DNA of 64,000 nucleotides from SIG653 sp964509125 (GCA_964509125.1 CAZDVZ010000001.1:62001-126000), one strand, 5' to 3'. Shown: positions 36,412 through 44,306, numbered from the stretch's first letter. Numbers and translations: made by a program. Notes: generated by a model not told the origin, from the sequence alone.

Positions 36412-36446
36412 TTGACAAAAGGTGCAAGCATGATTACAATGTAATC
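36412..36446 (+). promoter_or_regulatory. Perfect SigA promoter overlapped by a palindrome
   Basis: TTGACA (36412-36417) and TACAAT (36435-36440) have 17-bp spacing. The -10 lies inside the perfect palindrome GATTACA-A-TGTAATC (36432-36446), a likely operator. It drives the dockerin-protein gene at 36517. Confidence 0.7.
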
Positions 36447-36516
36447 AGTGGTGTGTAAATTTCTTTTGCAATTATGTTTACTTTTTTGATAAATCAAAAG
36501 ATAGGGAGAGTTTTTC

Positions 36517-37560
36517 ATGAAGAAAAAGGTATTGTATATTTTCCTGATTTTGTTGATGTTGCTTAACTTTTCCGCCTTCCCTGCTTTTGCTTCTAAAGCG
36601 TTTACTGCTTCCCTAACCGGAGAAAATTATGCAGTTATGGGAGAAAAATATACTGTTATTGTTACATTTGGTAATTTTACTGAAAGCGAGTTTTTGGGTG
36701 CTACTTGTGTTGTAGATTACGATGCAGATATATTTGAAATAGACAATACGTATTTGTCTATTATTAGTGGAAGCGTTGAAGCGGAAAATGGAAAAAGCTT
36801 TGATACATATGCTATAATTGATGGAGAAAGCGGATGGGTATTTGGTGCTCATAACTCCGTATCCGGATCTGAAGGAGCATTTACAGTTAATTTGTTTAAT
36901 GATTCAAACACAATAAATTCCCTCAAAGGATCATCTATTTCCTGTTTTATTGAATTTACTGTAAAATCTCAGGTTTCAAATTGTTTAAGCCGTATAAAAA
37001 TCGATACAGATTCTGATCTTGTTGGAGCATTTTCAGAAACATTAATACAATCTAAATATGGAATCGGCAGTATTCTTTCCGTCAATGTAGTTGATAAAGC
37101 CCCTTCAGAGTATGAAACTTTAGTCCTTAATAATGAAAGTTCATATTCCGAAGTTTCAGGTGTTCTTTCGGGTTCTGATGCTGTTTTTGGAATTATTCCC
37201 AAAACAACAGTTGCGGATTTTAAAGCAAATTTTGAAAACCCTGATGATGAACTTACAGTAACTTTTGATGGAAGCCCCCTTTCTGATTCTCAGTTTGTCG
37301 CCACAGGTGCAATTGTTAAATTTATACAGTTAGGCACAGTTAAAGATTTGGCTGTTATCATTTGTAAAGGTGATGTGGACTCAAATGGATATGTTGATTC
37401 AACTGACTATGTTCAAATAAAAAAATATTTTTTGAATTTGTTTTCCATGTCAAATTCGTCAATGCTTGCAGCAGATATTGATGATAACGGCATCATTGAT
37501 AGTACAGATTATTTAAGACTGAAAATGTATTTCCTCGGCACATATGATATTTATGCATAA
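36517..37560 (+). CDS. Secreted protein with cohesin-like domain and C-terminal dockerin
   Basis: A 347-residue exported protein. Residues 1-26 form a signal peptide ending FPAFAS. The N-terminal half (about 27-190) has a cohesin/Big-like beta pattern: YAVMGEKYTVIVTFGNF and GATCVVDYDADIFEI. The last ~65 residues are a type I dockerin with two Ca-binding loops, DVDSNGYVDSTDY and DIDDNGIIDSTDY, each followed by a helix (LRLKMYF). A protein with both a cohesin-like and a dockerin module could act as an adaptor in a surface complex; no enzyme domain is seen. It precedes a second dockerin gene by 41 nt. Confidence 0.78.
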   Translation: MKKKVLYIFLILLMLLNFSAFPAFASKAFTASLTGENYAVMGEKYTVIVTFGNFTESEFLGATCVVDYDADIFEIDNTYLSIISGSVEAENGKSFDTYAIIDGESGWVFGAHNSVSGSEGAFTVNLFNDSNTINSLKGSSISCFIEFTVKSQVSNCLSRIKIDTDSDLVGAFSETLIQSKYGIGSILSVNVVDKAPSEYETLVLNNESSYSEVSGVLSGSDAVFGIIPKTTVADFKANFENPDDELTVTFDGSPLSDSQFVATGAIVKFIQLGTVKDLAVIICKGDVDSNGYVDSTDYVQIKKYFLNLFSMSNSSMLAADIDDNGIIDSTDYLRLKMYFLGTYDIYA

Positions 37561-37601
37561 TTGAATTTAGATAAGAATCAACAAATGAAAGGTGATTTAT
37601 T

Positions 37602-38216
37602 ATGTTTTCAAGTTTTTTTAAAAGCAAAAGAGTTGGAGTTTCCGGTTTAGTTTTGTCTTTTGCATTACTTTTTGCCGTCATCGCCTCTTATCCCTTTGCT
37701 TCGGCAAGTTCAATTACAGGCGGATCCCCTGTAATTTCGGAAAACTATATAAGAGGTGTTGAGGAAAACCTCTCTTGCTCGCAGTTTAGAAGCACATATT
37801 CAGAATCTCTCCATGGTTCATCATATTCTCTGTATTCTTCCTCTGGAAAATATATTAGCTCTTCCAATGTTAATCATATAGTTTCTACAGGCGATTATAT
37901 TGTAGATGGTAAAGATGCGAAATATACCATAGTGGTAACGGGTGACATTGATGGTGACGGGGTTATTGGCATAACTGACACGGCTGCTATCAAGCTCCAT
38001 TTTGCAAAGACAATTACCTTAGAAAACGCAAATTTTCAAGCTGCTGATAATAATAACGATAATAGAGTAACCGCAACCGATTATTTGAGGCTTAAATATC
38101 ATATCCAAAATAAGTATAATATACATGAAAACGAAAGCTATGAACCTGATGATACTACAACATCCGAATCTGATAATTCATTTGACGAAAGTGATTGGAC
38201 ATCCGGATGGATGTAA
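37602..38216 (+). CDS. Secreted dockerin-containing small protein
   Basis: A 204-residue protein with a signal peptide (SKRVGVSGLVLSFALLFAVI to ASA). A Ser-rich segment of about 80 residues follows, then a dockerin-like pair of Ca-binding loops (DIDGDGVIGITDT and DNNNDNRVTATDY) with the helix LRLKYHIQNKYN. An acidic Ser/Thr tail ends the protein. The second loop and helix are close to those of the preceding gene, suggesting related partners. An AAAGGTG Shine-Dalgarno precedes the ATG and the terminator at 38265 follows. Confidence 0.75.
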   Translation: MFSSFFKSKRVGVSGLVLSFALLFAVIASYPFASASSITGGSPVISENYIRGVEENLSCSQFRSTYSESLHGSSYSLYSSSGKYISSSNVNHIVSTGDYIVDGKDAKYTIVVTGDIDGDGVIGITDTAAIKLHFAKTITLENANFQAADNNNDNRVTATDYLRLKYHIQNKYNIHENESYEPDDTTTSESDNSFDESDWTSGWM

Positions 38217-38264
38217 TTGACGTGAGATAATTGTATCTTTTACTTATCAACTATATATTTTTAA

Positions 38265-38318
38265 AAATAACCGACTTCGTAAGCAGTTGTCTCTTTAAAG
38301 CTTTGAAGTCGGTTATTT
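38265..38318 (+). terminator. Terminator of the dockerin-protein operon
   Basis: AAATAACCGACTTC pairs with GAAGTCGGTTATTT (14-bp stem, 26-nt loop), 49 nt past the stop codon. Confidence 0.75.
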
Positions 38319-38821
38319 AATACCGTTAGCAGAACATATGTTTAATTATTTGCATTTTATCTTCTCTTGATATGATATTGATATTATGAGCATTCCTAAT
38401 TCATAATTTTTTTGTTTTTTCATTCGAATAAATCCAATGATTTTACCACATTAATTTTACGTTTGATGGGCATAATGTCATATTGTTTTTTTACCGCATT
38501 CTTGCTATTTTACCATATATCTTTCTTGCTACTTTTATTGTTAGTTCTACATAATTTATTTTGTTTCTGTTTTAATGTTTCGTTCCGTGTGCTATATAGC
38601 ATCAATTTTTTTTATAATTCTTTATTTATATCAATTTGTTATCTGTTTTATATCTTTACACCGGCAAATATTATTTCAACTGATTTATTTATCTATATCC
38701 CGGCCTTACAATCTATAAATTCGAATTTGATTATTATAATCTAATTAATACATTTCCCTATCCTTCTTGACTTGTAGTCTCTATTTTTTAATTGTATGTA
38801 TTAAAATTGCTATACACTAAA

Positions 38822-38893
38822 GTGAAAAACATAGTTAAAAAGTGAAAAACTATGTCATCATTAAATTTTTCACTTTTCAACATAGATTTTCAC
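38822..38893. promoter_or_regulatory. Inverted pair of two-part GTGAAAAA motifs (candidate DnaA-binding cluster)
   Basis: On the plus strand GTGAAAAAC occurs at 38822 and, 20 bp later, at 38842, with GTTAAAA between. On the minus strand GTGAAAATC (from 38893) and GTGAAAAAT (from 38873) are again 20 bp apart. The plus-strand copy matches the left side of oriC (28260 and 28280), including the GTTAAAAAGTG block. Confidence 0.55.
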
Positions 38894-38961
38894 CTTCAAT
38901 TTTGAATAATAGCATATTTACGCATATATCAAATTATCTATTTTATTAAAGTATTTTACTT

Positions 38962-38977
38962 TGTTTCATGTGAAACA
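38962..38977. promoter_or_regulatory. parS: parS-like site (15/16)
   Basis: TGTTTCATGTGAAACA differs from the Bacillus parS consensus TGTTTCACGTGAAACA at one position. parS is the binding site of the chromosome segregation protein ParB/Spo0J. Confidence 0.75.
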
Positions 38978-39138
38978 TTTTTTAGTATATTATGATTTTT
39001 TAACGTAAGATAAGCATTATACATATAAATTTGTATATTAACCGTATATATGAGTCACAGTTATACTCATGATATTAATTATTGTATTTAAGATGATTAA
39101 TTTTAATCAATATAATATAGAAAAAATAAAATCTGCGT

Positions 39139-39154
39139 TGTTTCACGTGAAACG
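39139..39154. promoter_or_regulatory. parS: parS site (15/16; perfect 14-bp core)
   Basis: TGTTTCACGTGAAACG contains the perfect palindromic core GTTTCACGTGAAAC and differs from the Bacillus consensus only in the last base. Confidence 0.85.
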
Positions 39155-39285
39155 AAAAAATCGTGCTGTTACATATAGTTTTTGTTTTACCGTGGCTTAT
39201 AAATAATTAAGTCTGATTTTACGTAGAACAATTTTATTAATGATTAAATATAATAAATTACATTTAAATTTATTATCTGAGCTAA

Positions 39286-39301
39286 AGTTTCACGTGAAAC
39301 T
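39286..39301. promoter_or_regulatory. parS: parS site (perfect 14-bp core)
   Basis: AGTTTCACGTGAAACT has the perfect core GTTTCACGTGAAAC and is itself a 16-bp palindrome. Confidence 0.85.
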
Positions 39302-39481
39302 ACATTTAACCATACCATCAAAATGTAATTTGACGTGCAACGTACCCTCATATATAAAATATTTTTTTTAAAATTTCCGATGAGCTTTTATTTTATGCAG
39401 AAATTTTACTATGGTAATGCAAAGAGTATTAGTCTTTAGATATAGGATTCTACAGATTCAATTTAAAAGAGTAAATAATTT

Positions 39482-39821
39482 AGTTTCACGTGAAACAAAG
39501 TTGTGTCACAATTACAAATTAAGTTTAACGTGAAACAAAGTTGTGTCACAATTACAAATTAAGTTTAACGTGAAACAAAGTTNNNNNNNNNNNNNNNNNN
39601 NNNNNNNNNNNNNNNNNNNNNNNNNNNNNNNNNNNNNNNNNNNNNNNNNNNNNNNNNNNNNNNNNNNNNNNNNNNNNNNNNNACGTGAAACAAAGTTGTG
39701 TCACAATTACAAATTAAGTTTAACGTGAAACAAAGTTATGTCACAGTTACAAATTAAGTTTCACGTGAAACAAAGTTATGTCGCAATTACAAATTAAGTT
39801 TCACGTAAAACACTTTCAAAT
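39482..39821. repeat. 40-bp tandem repeat array, each unit with a parS-like palindrome
   Basis: Units start at 39482, 39522, 39562, then after the gap at 39677, 39717, 39757 and 39797. Each is exactly 40 bp: a parS-like 16-mer (AGTTTMACGTGAAACA), AAG, a second palindrome TTGTGTCACAA, and TTACAAATTA. Units at 39482 and 39757 keep the perfect parS core. Units at 39522, 39562 and 39717 have one change (TTTAACG), and the last has ACGTAAAAC. In later units the second palindrome is mutated (TTATGTCACAG, TTATGTCGCAA). At least seven units are visible; the real number is hidden by the gap. Confidence 0.93.
39583..39682. other. Assembly gap (100 N) inside the parS-like array
   Basis: Unit starts on the two sides (39562 and 39677) are 115 bp apart, not a multiple of 40. 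The 100 N is therefore a placeholder and the true array length is unknown. Confidence 0.97.
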
Positions 39822-39900
39822 ATTATTCTATTACAAACGATATAACATAAAATTGATTTTGATGAGTTCGATTATTCAATAAAAATAAATCAAATTATCC

Positions 39901-39916
39901 TGTTTCATGTGAAATA
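39901..39916. promoter_or_regulatory. Degenerate parS-like site
   Basis: TGTTTCATGTGAAATA, two differences from the consensus. It lies about 80 bp after the last array unit. Confidence 0.5.
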
Positions 39917-40327
39917 CTTGAATATGAAATCAATTATATGGATATAAAATTTAATTATAAAATAATGCTTAGTGTATTGTATTTAAATGCAATTTAAAAG
40001 CTTAAAAGCAAATATAATTATAGCAAATTTTATAATAGAGCATACAATTAAACTATTTTATCATAATATATTAAGTTAAATAATGTAAAAGATGTTTTGA
40101 TTCAATATCGATATTATTTTCTTCCTTTAACAATAGTATTTTTGAAATACTATTGTTAGTACCAAAACATTGAAAAAGTCGTTAAGCGCAAAATTTATAT
40201 TCATGTTTTTCCAATCTTATAGAAATTGATTTTGAAAAGACAATCTTTTAACGTGGATATATGTAGAATACATATAAGTATTTGCATCATTAAATTATAA
40301 ATAATTATTATAGTCTTAAGCATTGAA

Positions 40328-40370
40328 GTGATAAAACAAATGTTAAAAAAAGTGTGGAAAAGTGAAAAAC
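40328..40370 (+). promoter_or_regulatory. Two-part GTGAAAAA-type motif with near-canonical DnaA box
   Basis: GTGATAAAA (40328) is followed by GTTAAAA, then TGTGGAAAA (40353-40361; one mismatch to the reverse complement of TTATCCACA) and GTGAAAAAC (40362). The order matches the cluster at the left of oriC. Confidence 0.5.
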
Positions 40371-40509
40371 TATAATCAGGTTATAATTACTTAGAAGTTA
40401 ACAAAGTTATTTTACAGCAGTAAATTGATTTAATATACGTTGTTACAATACTATTTTAAATTTTTATAAAAAAAGAATAGTAGTATATAATATTAACACA
40501 TCACAAGAT

Positions 40510-40538
40510 GTGAAAAAAGCGGTTAAAATGTGAAAAAC
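40510..40538 (+). promoter_or_regulatory. Two-part GTGAAAAA motif
   Basis: GTGAAAAAA at 40510 and GTGAAAAAC at 40530 are 20 bp apart with GTTAAAA between. Spacing and layout are as in oriC and at 38822. Confidence 0.5.
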
Positions 40539-40798
40539 TAATATGATGTTTATGTTGAAGTATAATTTAAGAAGAATAATAGAGCAAACAGAGGTATTAT
40601 TTAGAACATAAGTTCTATACTGCGAGATGTATAATTAATATTAAAACACTTAGTTTTAAAACTGCGAACTTGTTATATCAGAACATAAATAAGTTTTATA
40701 AATAAAATTGATTAAAATATCGGTTTAGCGATTGAAAAAAATGAATTGACCTGAAAAAATTTTATTCGGGGTGCGTTAGAATAAGTTGTGCAAAAGTT

Positions 40799-40830
40799 AA
40801 TCGGGTGTGAAAATCTTTTCACACCCGATT
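40799..40830 (-). terminator. Perfect 15-bp hairpin, probable terminator of the small membrane protein gene
   Basis: AATCGGGTGTGAAAA and its exact complement are separated by 2 nt. It lies about 100 nt past the stop of the small minus-strand gene. A nearly identical hairpin lies at 55933-55964. Confidence 0.6.
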
Positions 40831-40928
40831 TTAGAAAACACATTTAAAGAATAACCTATTTTTTAGAAATTAACTTCCATATAAAAAGCCGGAACTTTTT
40901 TATTATGTTAAAGCAAAATAAATTTGTA

Positions 40929-41114
40929 TTAATGTGACCATAGTATATACAATACAACAGAAATGATAAATAACAATGCCGAAGAAACCATGGAAAATGC
41001 GGGCACTAATGTTAAGGTTCCTGCTGCAAGAAATGCGCCTGTGGCAAATGAGCAAGCCAATCCCGAAAAACATCCTATTATGGAAACACATTTGGTTCTG
41101 TATAATTTATTCAC
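40929..41114 (-). CDS. Small hydrophobic membrane protein, function unknown
   Basis: A possible 61-residue protein with two membrane segments: GCFSGLACSFATGAFLAAGT (residues 14-33) and MVSSALLFIISVVLYIL (about 42-58). The GTG start at 41114 lies 7 nt after GGGGG, and a TATAAT lies about 25 bp further upstream, so expression is credible. No family is recognised. It directly borders the parS-like region and is followed by a hairpin. It could also be a chance frame. Confidence 0.45.
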   Translation of the reverse strand: MNKLYRTKCVSIIGCFSGLACSFATGAFLAAGTLTLVPAFSMVSSALLFIISVVLYILWSH

Positions 41115-41313
41115 GTTTGACCCCCAATATAAATTACATTATAATTGTAATCTATCTTGGTCGCATAATCAACTGTTAAAATGAAAACAAATAAAGTTAA
41201 ATTAATTGATTTTATAGTTTAAAGGGTTAGTATGTAAAAAAATATGGATAATTAAGTAAACCAAAGAAAAACATACGTGTGGTTACTCCGTATTATTATT
41301 GAAAATGACGTAA

Positions 41314-42834
41314 TTAAGGAATGAAAATTGCCTTTGTTGATTTCACAACATTTCCTTCAGCGGAGAATAGGGAAGGATTTTCTTTCATTATCTCTTCGGG
41401 ATCAATGCCGTATTCTTTTGAAATGCTCCACAAAGTCTCTGTGCTATTTGGATAATATAACGTGATGCAACTTTTATCTCTGGCTTCTCTTTCAGATTTT
41501 GCTTTAAAATTAGAAACAACGGTTTTTTCCTTCAATTCGTATTGTCTGATCGTGGCTGTAGCTGATACTCTTACAGTAATTATGTCTCTACCCGTCATCA
41601 TCCCATTAACTTGAATGGGTGTTACAGAGCATTCACATCTTTTGCCGTTTTCAATCTCAGGAAAAATCTCTGTAAAATTCACATTAAATACTGCACAGTC
41701 GATGCCATTTTGCGATTTTCCCAAAACAGAAATTCCGCAGATTCCTTCAAGCTTATCTCCTTGGTCTGTATTCTCAAAAGACTCAACATCCATAACCGCT
41801 GACGTGTCAATTATTTCTGTTATCTCAGTATTCGGTAACTCAAATATTTTTTCAACCGTGAAAGGCCGGGAAATTATTCCTGTAAGCTCTTCATATGAAA
41901 TTTTTTCAAAATCACATTCTAATATATTATTTGGAGAAAAAACATCTGTTGGAACATCTTCTGTTGATTCTTTAACTCTAAATAGCGTAAGCACGGGCGA
42001 GTAGGATATTTTTATAATTCTGTTTTCTCCGTAATTGTCAATATTTTTTTCCGATCTTTGATTTGATACAGTAAGAAAATAATATATAAGTGTATTTTCA
42101 TTTATATCATCATCGGTTACAGTGAGTGAAACAGGCACAGAACGGGTAAACATAACATAATTTCCTTCACTCTCATAAAAGACCTTAAAAAGAGCGGAAG
42201 TGTTTAAAGTTGCCGAACCTATGTTTTTAATCATATCAATCGGAATTAGTTTAACCGTAGAGAATATAATATTATCAATTGGAGGATATGCTCCATCCAA
42301 AGTAAGTTCCTCCTCCAGATCAAATGACTTTGTTATGGGCGGCAAAAATTCCTGAGTGTTAAAAGGGGTAGTATTGTAAAATAAAACATTGTCACCCATT
42401 TCAGTATTTGGGATTTCCACGGAAAGTGTTTCTTTTGCATCCAAGCTTATTCTATTTTTGGATTTAATCATAAGTTTGCCCGGCGATAGAACTTTGCAAC
42501 TGACAAAAGTGCAAAAAACTTTGGCGAAAGGCATAAGAGCGGAGGAATCCGATTTTGTATCAATTTCAACAAAAAATGGTTCACTAAAGCTTAAAGGGCA
42601 TATTTTGCCGTCATCTTCCGATTCGTAAAGAATGTTACAATTATTCACCCCTTTTATTTCCGTAATTTTTCCGTTCATATGTGTGCTTTCTATTGACGGG
42701 GTGGAGTCTATTCGTATGAGCTTTGATATATTGGGCATATCATCCGGCACCCGAAACTCTTTTTCCCATTCTGAAATAACGCTGTCGCTATATACCGTTT
42801 TTGGAATATAAATGGTTTTCTTTGGAATATTCAT
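41314..42834 (-). CDS. SPOCS (DUF3794) and LysM protein, SipL-like spore morphogenesis factor
   Basis: A 506-residue protein with two or three repeated SPOCS/DUF3794-type regions (for example CNILYESEDDGKICPLSFSEPF) and a C-terminal LysM motif (TLYYPNSTETLWSISKEYGIDPEEIMKENP, residues about 455-500). This layout is that of SipL of Clostridioides difficile, which works with SpoIVA to attach the coat to the forespore. The upstream CATATACC with ATA 16 bp before it fits the SigE promoter pattern, consistent with mother-cell expression. The Shine-Dalgarno AAAGGCGG lies in the 3' arm of the preceding terminator. Confidence 0.85.
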   Translation of the reverse strand: MNIPKKTIYIPKTVYSDSVISEWEKEFRVPDDMPNISKLIRIDSTPSIESTHMNGKITEIKGVNNCNILYESEDDGKICPLSFSEPFFVEIDTKSDSSALMPFAKVFCTFVSCKVLSPGKLMIKSKNRISLDAKETLSVEIPNTEMGDNVLFYNTTPFNTQEFLPPITKSFDLEEELTLDGAYPPIDNIIFSTVKLIPIDMIKNIGSATLNTSALFKVFYESEGNYVMFTRSVPVSLTVTDDDINENTLIYYFLTVSNQRSEKNIDNYGENRIIKISYSPVLTLFRVKESTEDVPTDVFSPNNILECDFEKISYEELTGIISRPFTVEKIFELPNTEITEIIDTSAVMDVESFENTDQGDKLEGICGISVLGKSQNGIDCAVFNVNFTEIFPEIENGKRCECSVTPIQVNGMMTGRDIITVRVSATATIRQYELKEKTVVSNFKAKSEREARDKSCITLYYPNSTETLWSISKEYGIDPEEIMKENPSLFSAEGNVVKSTKAIFIP

Positions 42835-42840
42835 ATAAAA

Positions 42841-42893
42841 AACCGCCTTTCTGCATATATCGTTTACTATGGTATATGAGAGAGGCAGTTTTT
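42841..42893 (-). terminator. Imperfect terminator hairpin between pepV and the SipL-like gene
   Basis: On the minus strand ACTGCCTCTCTCATATA pairs imperfectly with TATATGCAGAAAGGCGGT and is followed by six T. It would end pepV transcripts, while its 3' arm holds the Shine-Dalgarno of the next gene. Confidence 0.55.
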
Positions 42894-42897
42894 TTAT
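42871..42897 (-). promoter_or_regulatory. Candidate SigE promoter of the SipL-like gene
   Basis: ATA (42897-42895), 16 bp, then CATATACC (42878-42871) on the minus strand. This follows the SigE pattern ATA-N16-CATACAnT with two differences. Confidence 0.45.
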
Positions 42898-42899
42898 TC

Positions 42900-44306
42900 T
42901 TAATAATTTTCTGAAATTGAAATGAAAAGGTGAGCGAAGATTTTTATGCAGTCTTCAAATTCTTGCACAGAAAGATATTCATCATTTTCATGTGCACCGC
43001 CTTTTCCTTTTCCCAGCAGTGTGGAATATTTTTCTTGAGTGGCACCGAAAACATAGGTGTTGGGGAAGATTTTAGCGTATGTTCCTCCACCAATAGTGTA
43101 TGGAGGAGAGTTATCTTCCGTAACTGTTCTGTAACTGTCCAAAAGAAGTTTGATCTCTTTGCTGTCTGCAGGTATATAGTACGGTTTGGAATTTCCATTT
43201 GAATTTAAAATAAATCCCTTTTCTTTGCAGAAATCTTCAATCTGATTTTGTATAGGTTCCCATGATTTTGTGACCGGGAGTCGTATATTAAAGGATTGGG
43301 TTATTGAGTCGCCTTCTGTTTTGGCAACTCCTGCAACACAAGTTAAATATCCGGAAGGATCATCGGAGCAGGCAATTCCCAATGTTTCGCCTTTATATTC
43401 GTTGGCGGCAGAACTTAAAAACTCAAAAGCAGATTTTTCCTTTTCTTCAAGAGGAATACACTTTAAAATATGATCTGCCAAAAGACCTATTGCATTAACT
43501 CCCGATTGTGGAATTGCTGCGTGTGCAGTAATTCCTTCTGCTGAAATTGTTTTTCCGTTTACTGTAATATTTTGTAATGATGCAACGCCCATATCTTCCC
43601 AAAGCTCGGCTGTGGCGTTTCCGGCAACAGCATTTTTAACTGTGCCTCCATTGAAACTCTTTACTTTTTTCAAACAGTGGGGTATCGTAATATATACGGT
43701 CATGATTCCTTTTTCACCGATACAAACGGGAAAATTTGCATCAGGCGTTATAGAAAAAAATGGAGCTTTATATTTTTTTAAGTAATAGGGGAGATCATTC
43801 ATCCCCGTTTCTTCGTTGCAACCCGCAATGATGGAAATGTCGAAAGGAAGCTCTTTTCCATATTCTTCTTTCATGTATCTCATGGCGTACAAGGCGGCAA
43901 CAAGAGGCCCTTTGTCATCCTCTGTTCCTCTGCCTATGAGCAGACCGTTTCTCACGGTGAGAGAAAATGGATCACAGCTCCAAGTTGAGCTTTCCGCAGG
44001 CACTACGTCAAGGTGCCCTATGATTCCCACTTCGTTTTCAAATCCCTCTTTGAAAGGTGATTGCTTTTTATTGTTGGATCTCAGCGTAACTTTTCCGCAT
44101 CGATAATCTATATTTTCACATTGAAACCCATATTTTTCTCCCATTTTGAGAAAAACATCCAAAGCCTTTCCCACATTTTTACCAAAAACCATTTCTCCCC
44201 AAGGAGTGTCTTCCACGCTGGGAATAGAAATAATATCAGAAAGATCGTTTGTATATTCGTTTTTAATTTTTTCAATAAAACAATCAATTTTTTTAAGGTC
44301 TATCAT
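42900..44306 (-). CDS. pepV: M20-family dipeptidase (PepV/Sapep type)
   Basis: About 468 residues from the ATG at 44306 (AAAGGAA Shine-Dalgarno 11 nt upstream). The metallopeptidase signature includes GIIGHLDVVPAES with the first zinc-binding His, GRGTEDDKGPLVAALYAM with the bridging Asp, and GCNEETGMNDLPYYL with the catalytic Glu pair. A lid domain with FNGGTVKNAVAGNATAEL and a C-terminal His in KGGAHENDEYL complete the pattern. The enzyme hydrolyses dipeptides with broad specificity in the cytoplasm. Its start overlaps the end of the fumarase-beta gene by 14 nt. Confidence 0.92.
   Translation of the reverse strand: MIDLKKIDCFIEKIKNEYTNDLSDIISIPSVEDTPWGEMVFGKNVGKALDVFLKMGEKYGFQCENIDYRCGKVTLRSNNKKQSPFKEGFENEVGIIGHLDVVPAESSTWSCDPFSLTVRNGLLIGRGTEDDKGPLVAALYAMRYMKEEYGKELPFDISIIAGCNEETGMNDLPYYLKKYKAPFFSITPDANFPVCIGEKGIMTVYITIPHCLKKVKSFNGGTVKNAVAGNATAELWEDMGVASLQNITVNGKTISAEGITAHAAIPQSGVNAIGLLADHILKCIPLEEKEKSAFEFLSSAANEYKGETLGIACSDDPSGYLTCVAGVAKTEGDSITQSFNIRLPVTKSWEPIQNQIEDFCKEKGFILNSNGNSKPYYIPADSKEIKLLLDSYRTVTEDNSPPYTIGGGTYAKIFPNTYVFGATQEKYSTLLGKGKGGAHENDEYLSVQEFEDCIKIFAHLFISISENY

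Larger units (their letters stand above)
38319..40798. other. Gene-free AT-rich region with parS-like array and DnaA-box-like clusters
   Basis: This 2.5-kb stretch has no convincing gene. Open frames, such as one of 110 codons at 38412-38744, are low-complexity Phe/Leu/Ile strings without Shine-Dalgarno sites. It holds ten or more palindromes close to TGTTTCACGTGAAACA between 38962 and 39916, including a 40-bp tandem array, plus four copies of a two-part GTGAAAAA motif at 38822-38893, 40328-40370 and 40510-40538. The base composition is markedly more AT-rich than the surrounding genes. It is flanked by the terminators at 38265 and 40799. Confidence 0.85.

Noticed and set aside
36432..36446. 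BlaI/MecI or CopY operator
   Set aside because: Those sites have TACA-N2-TGTA; here the centre is one base and no such regulator gene is present, so only an unnamed palindrome is reported.
38412..38744. Open frame of 110 codons in the AT-rich region
   Set aside because: It encodes almost only Phe, Leu, Ile, Ser and Tyr, has no Shine-Dalgarno or domain, and sits in DNA so AT-rich that long frames of this kind arise by chance.
39482..39821. Possible CRISPR array (regular 40-bp repeats)
   Set aside because: There are no unique spacers: the whole 40 bp repeats end to end, each unit contains a parS-like palindrome, and no cas gene is nearby.
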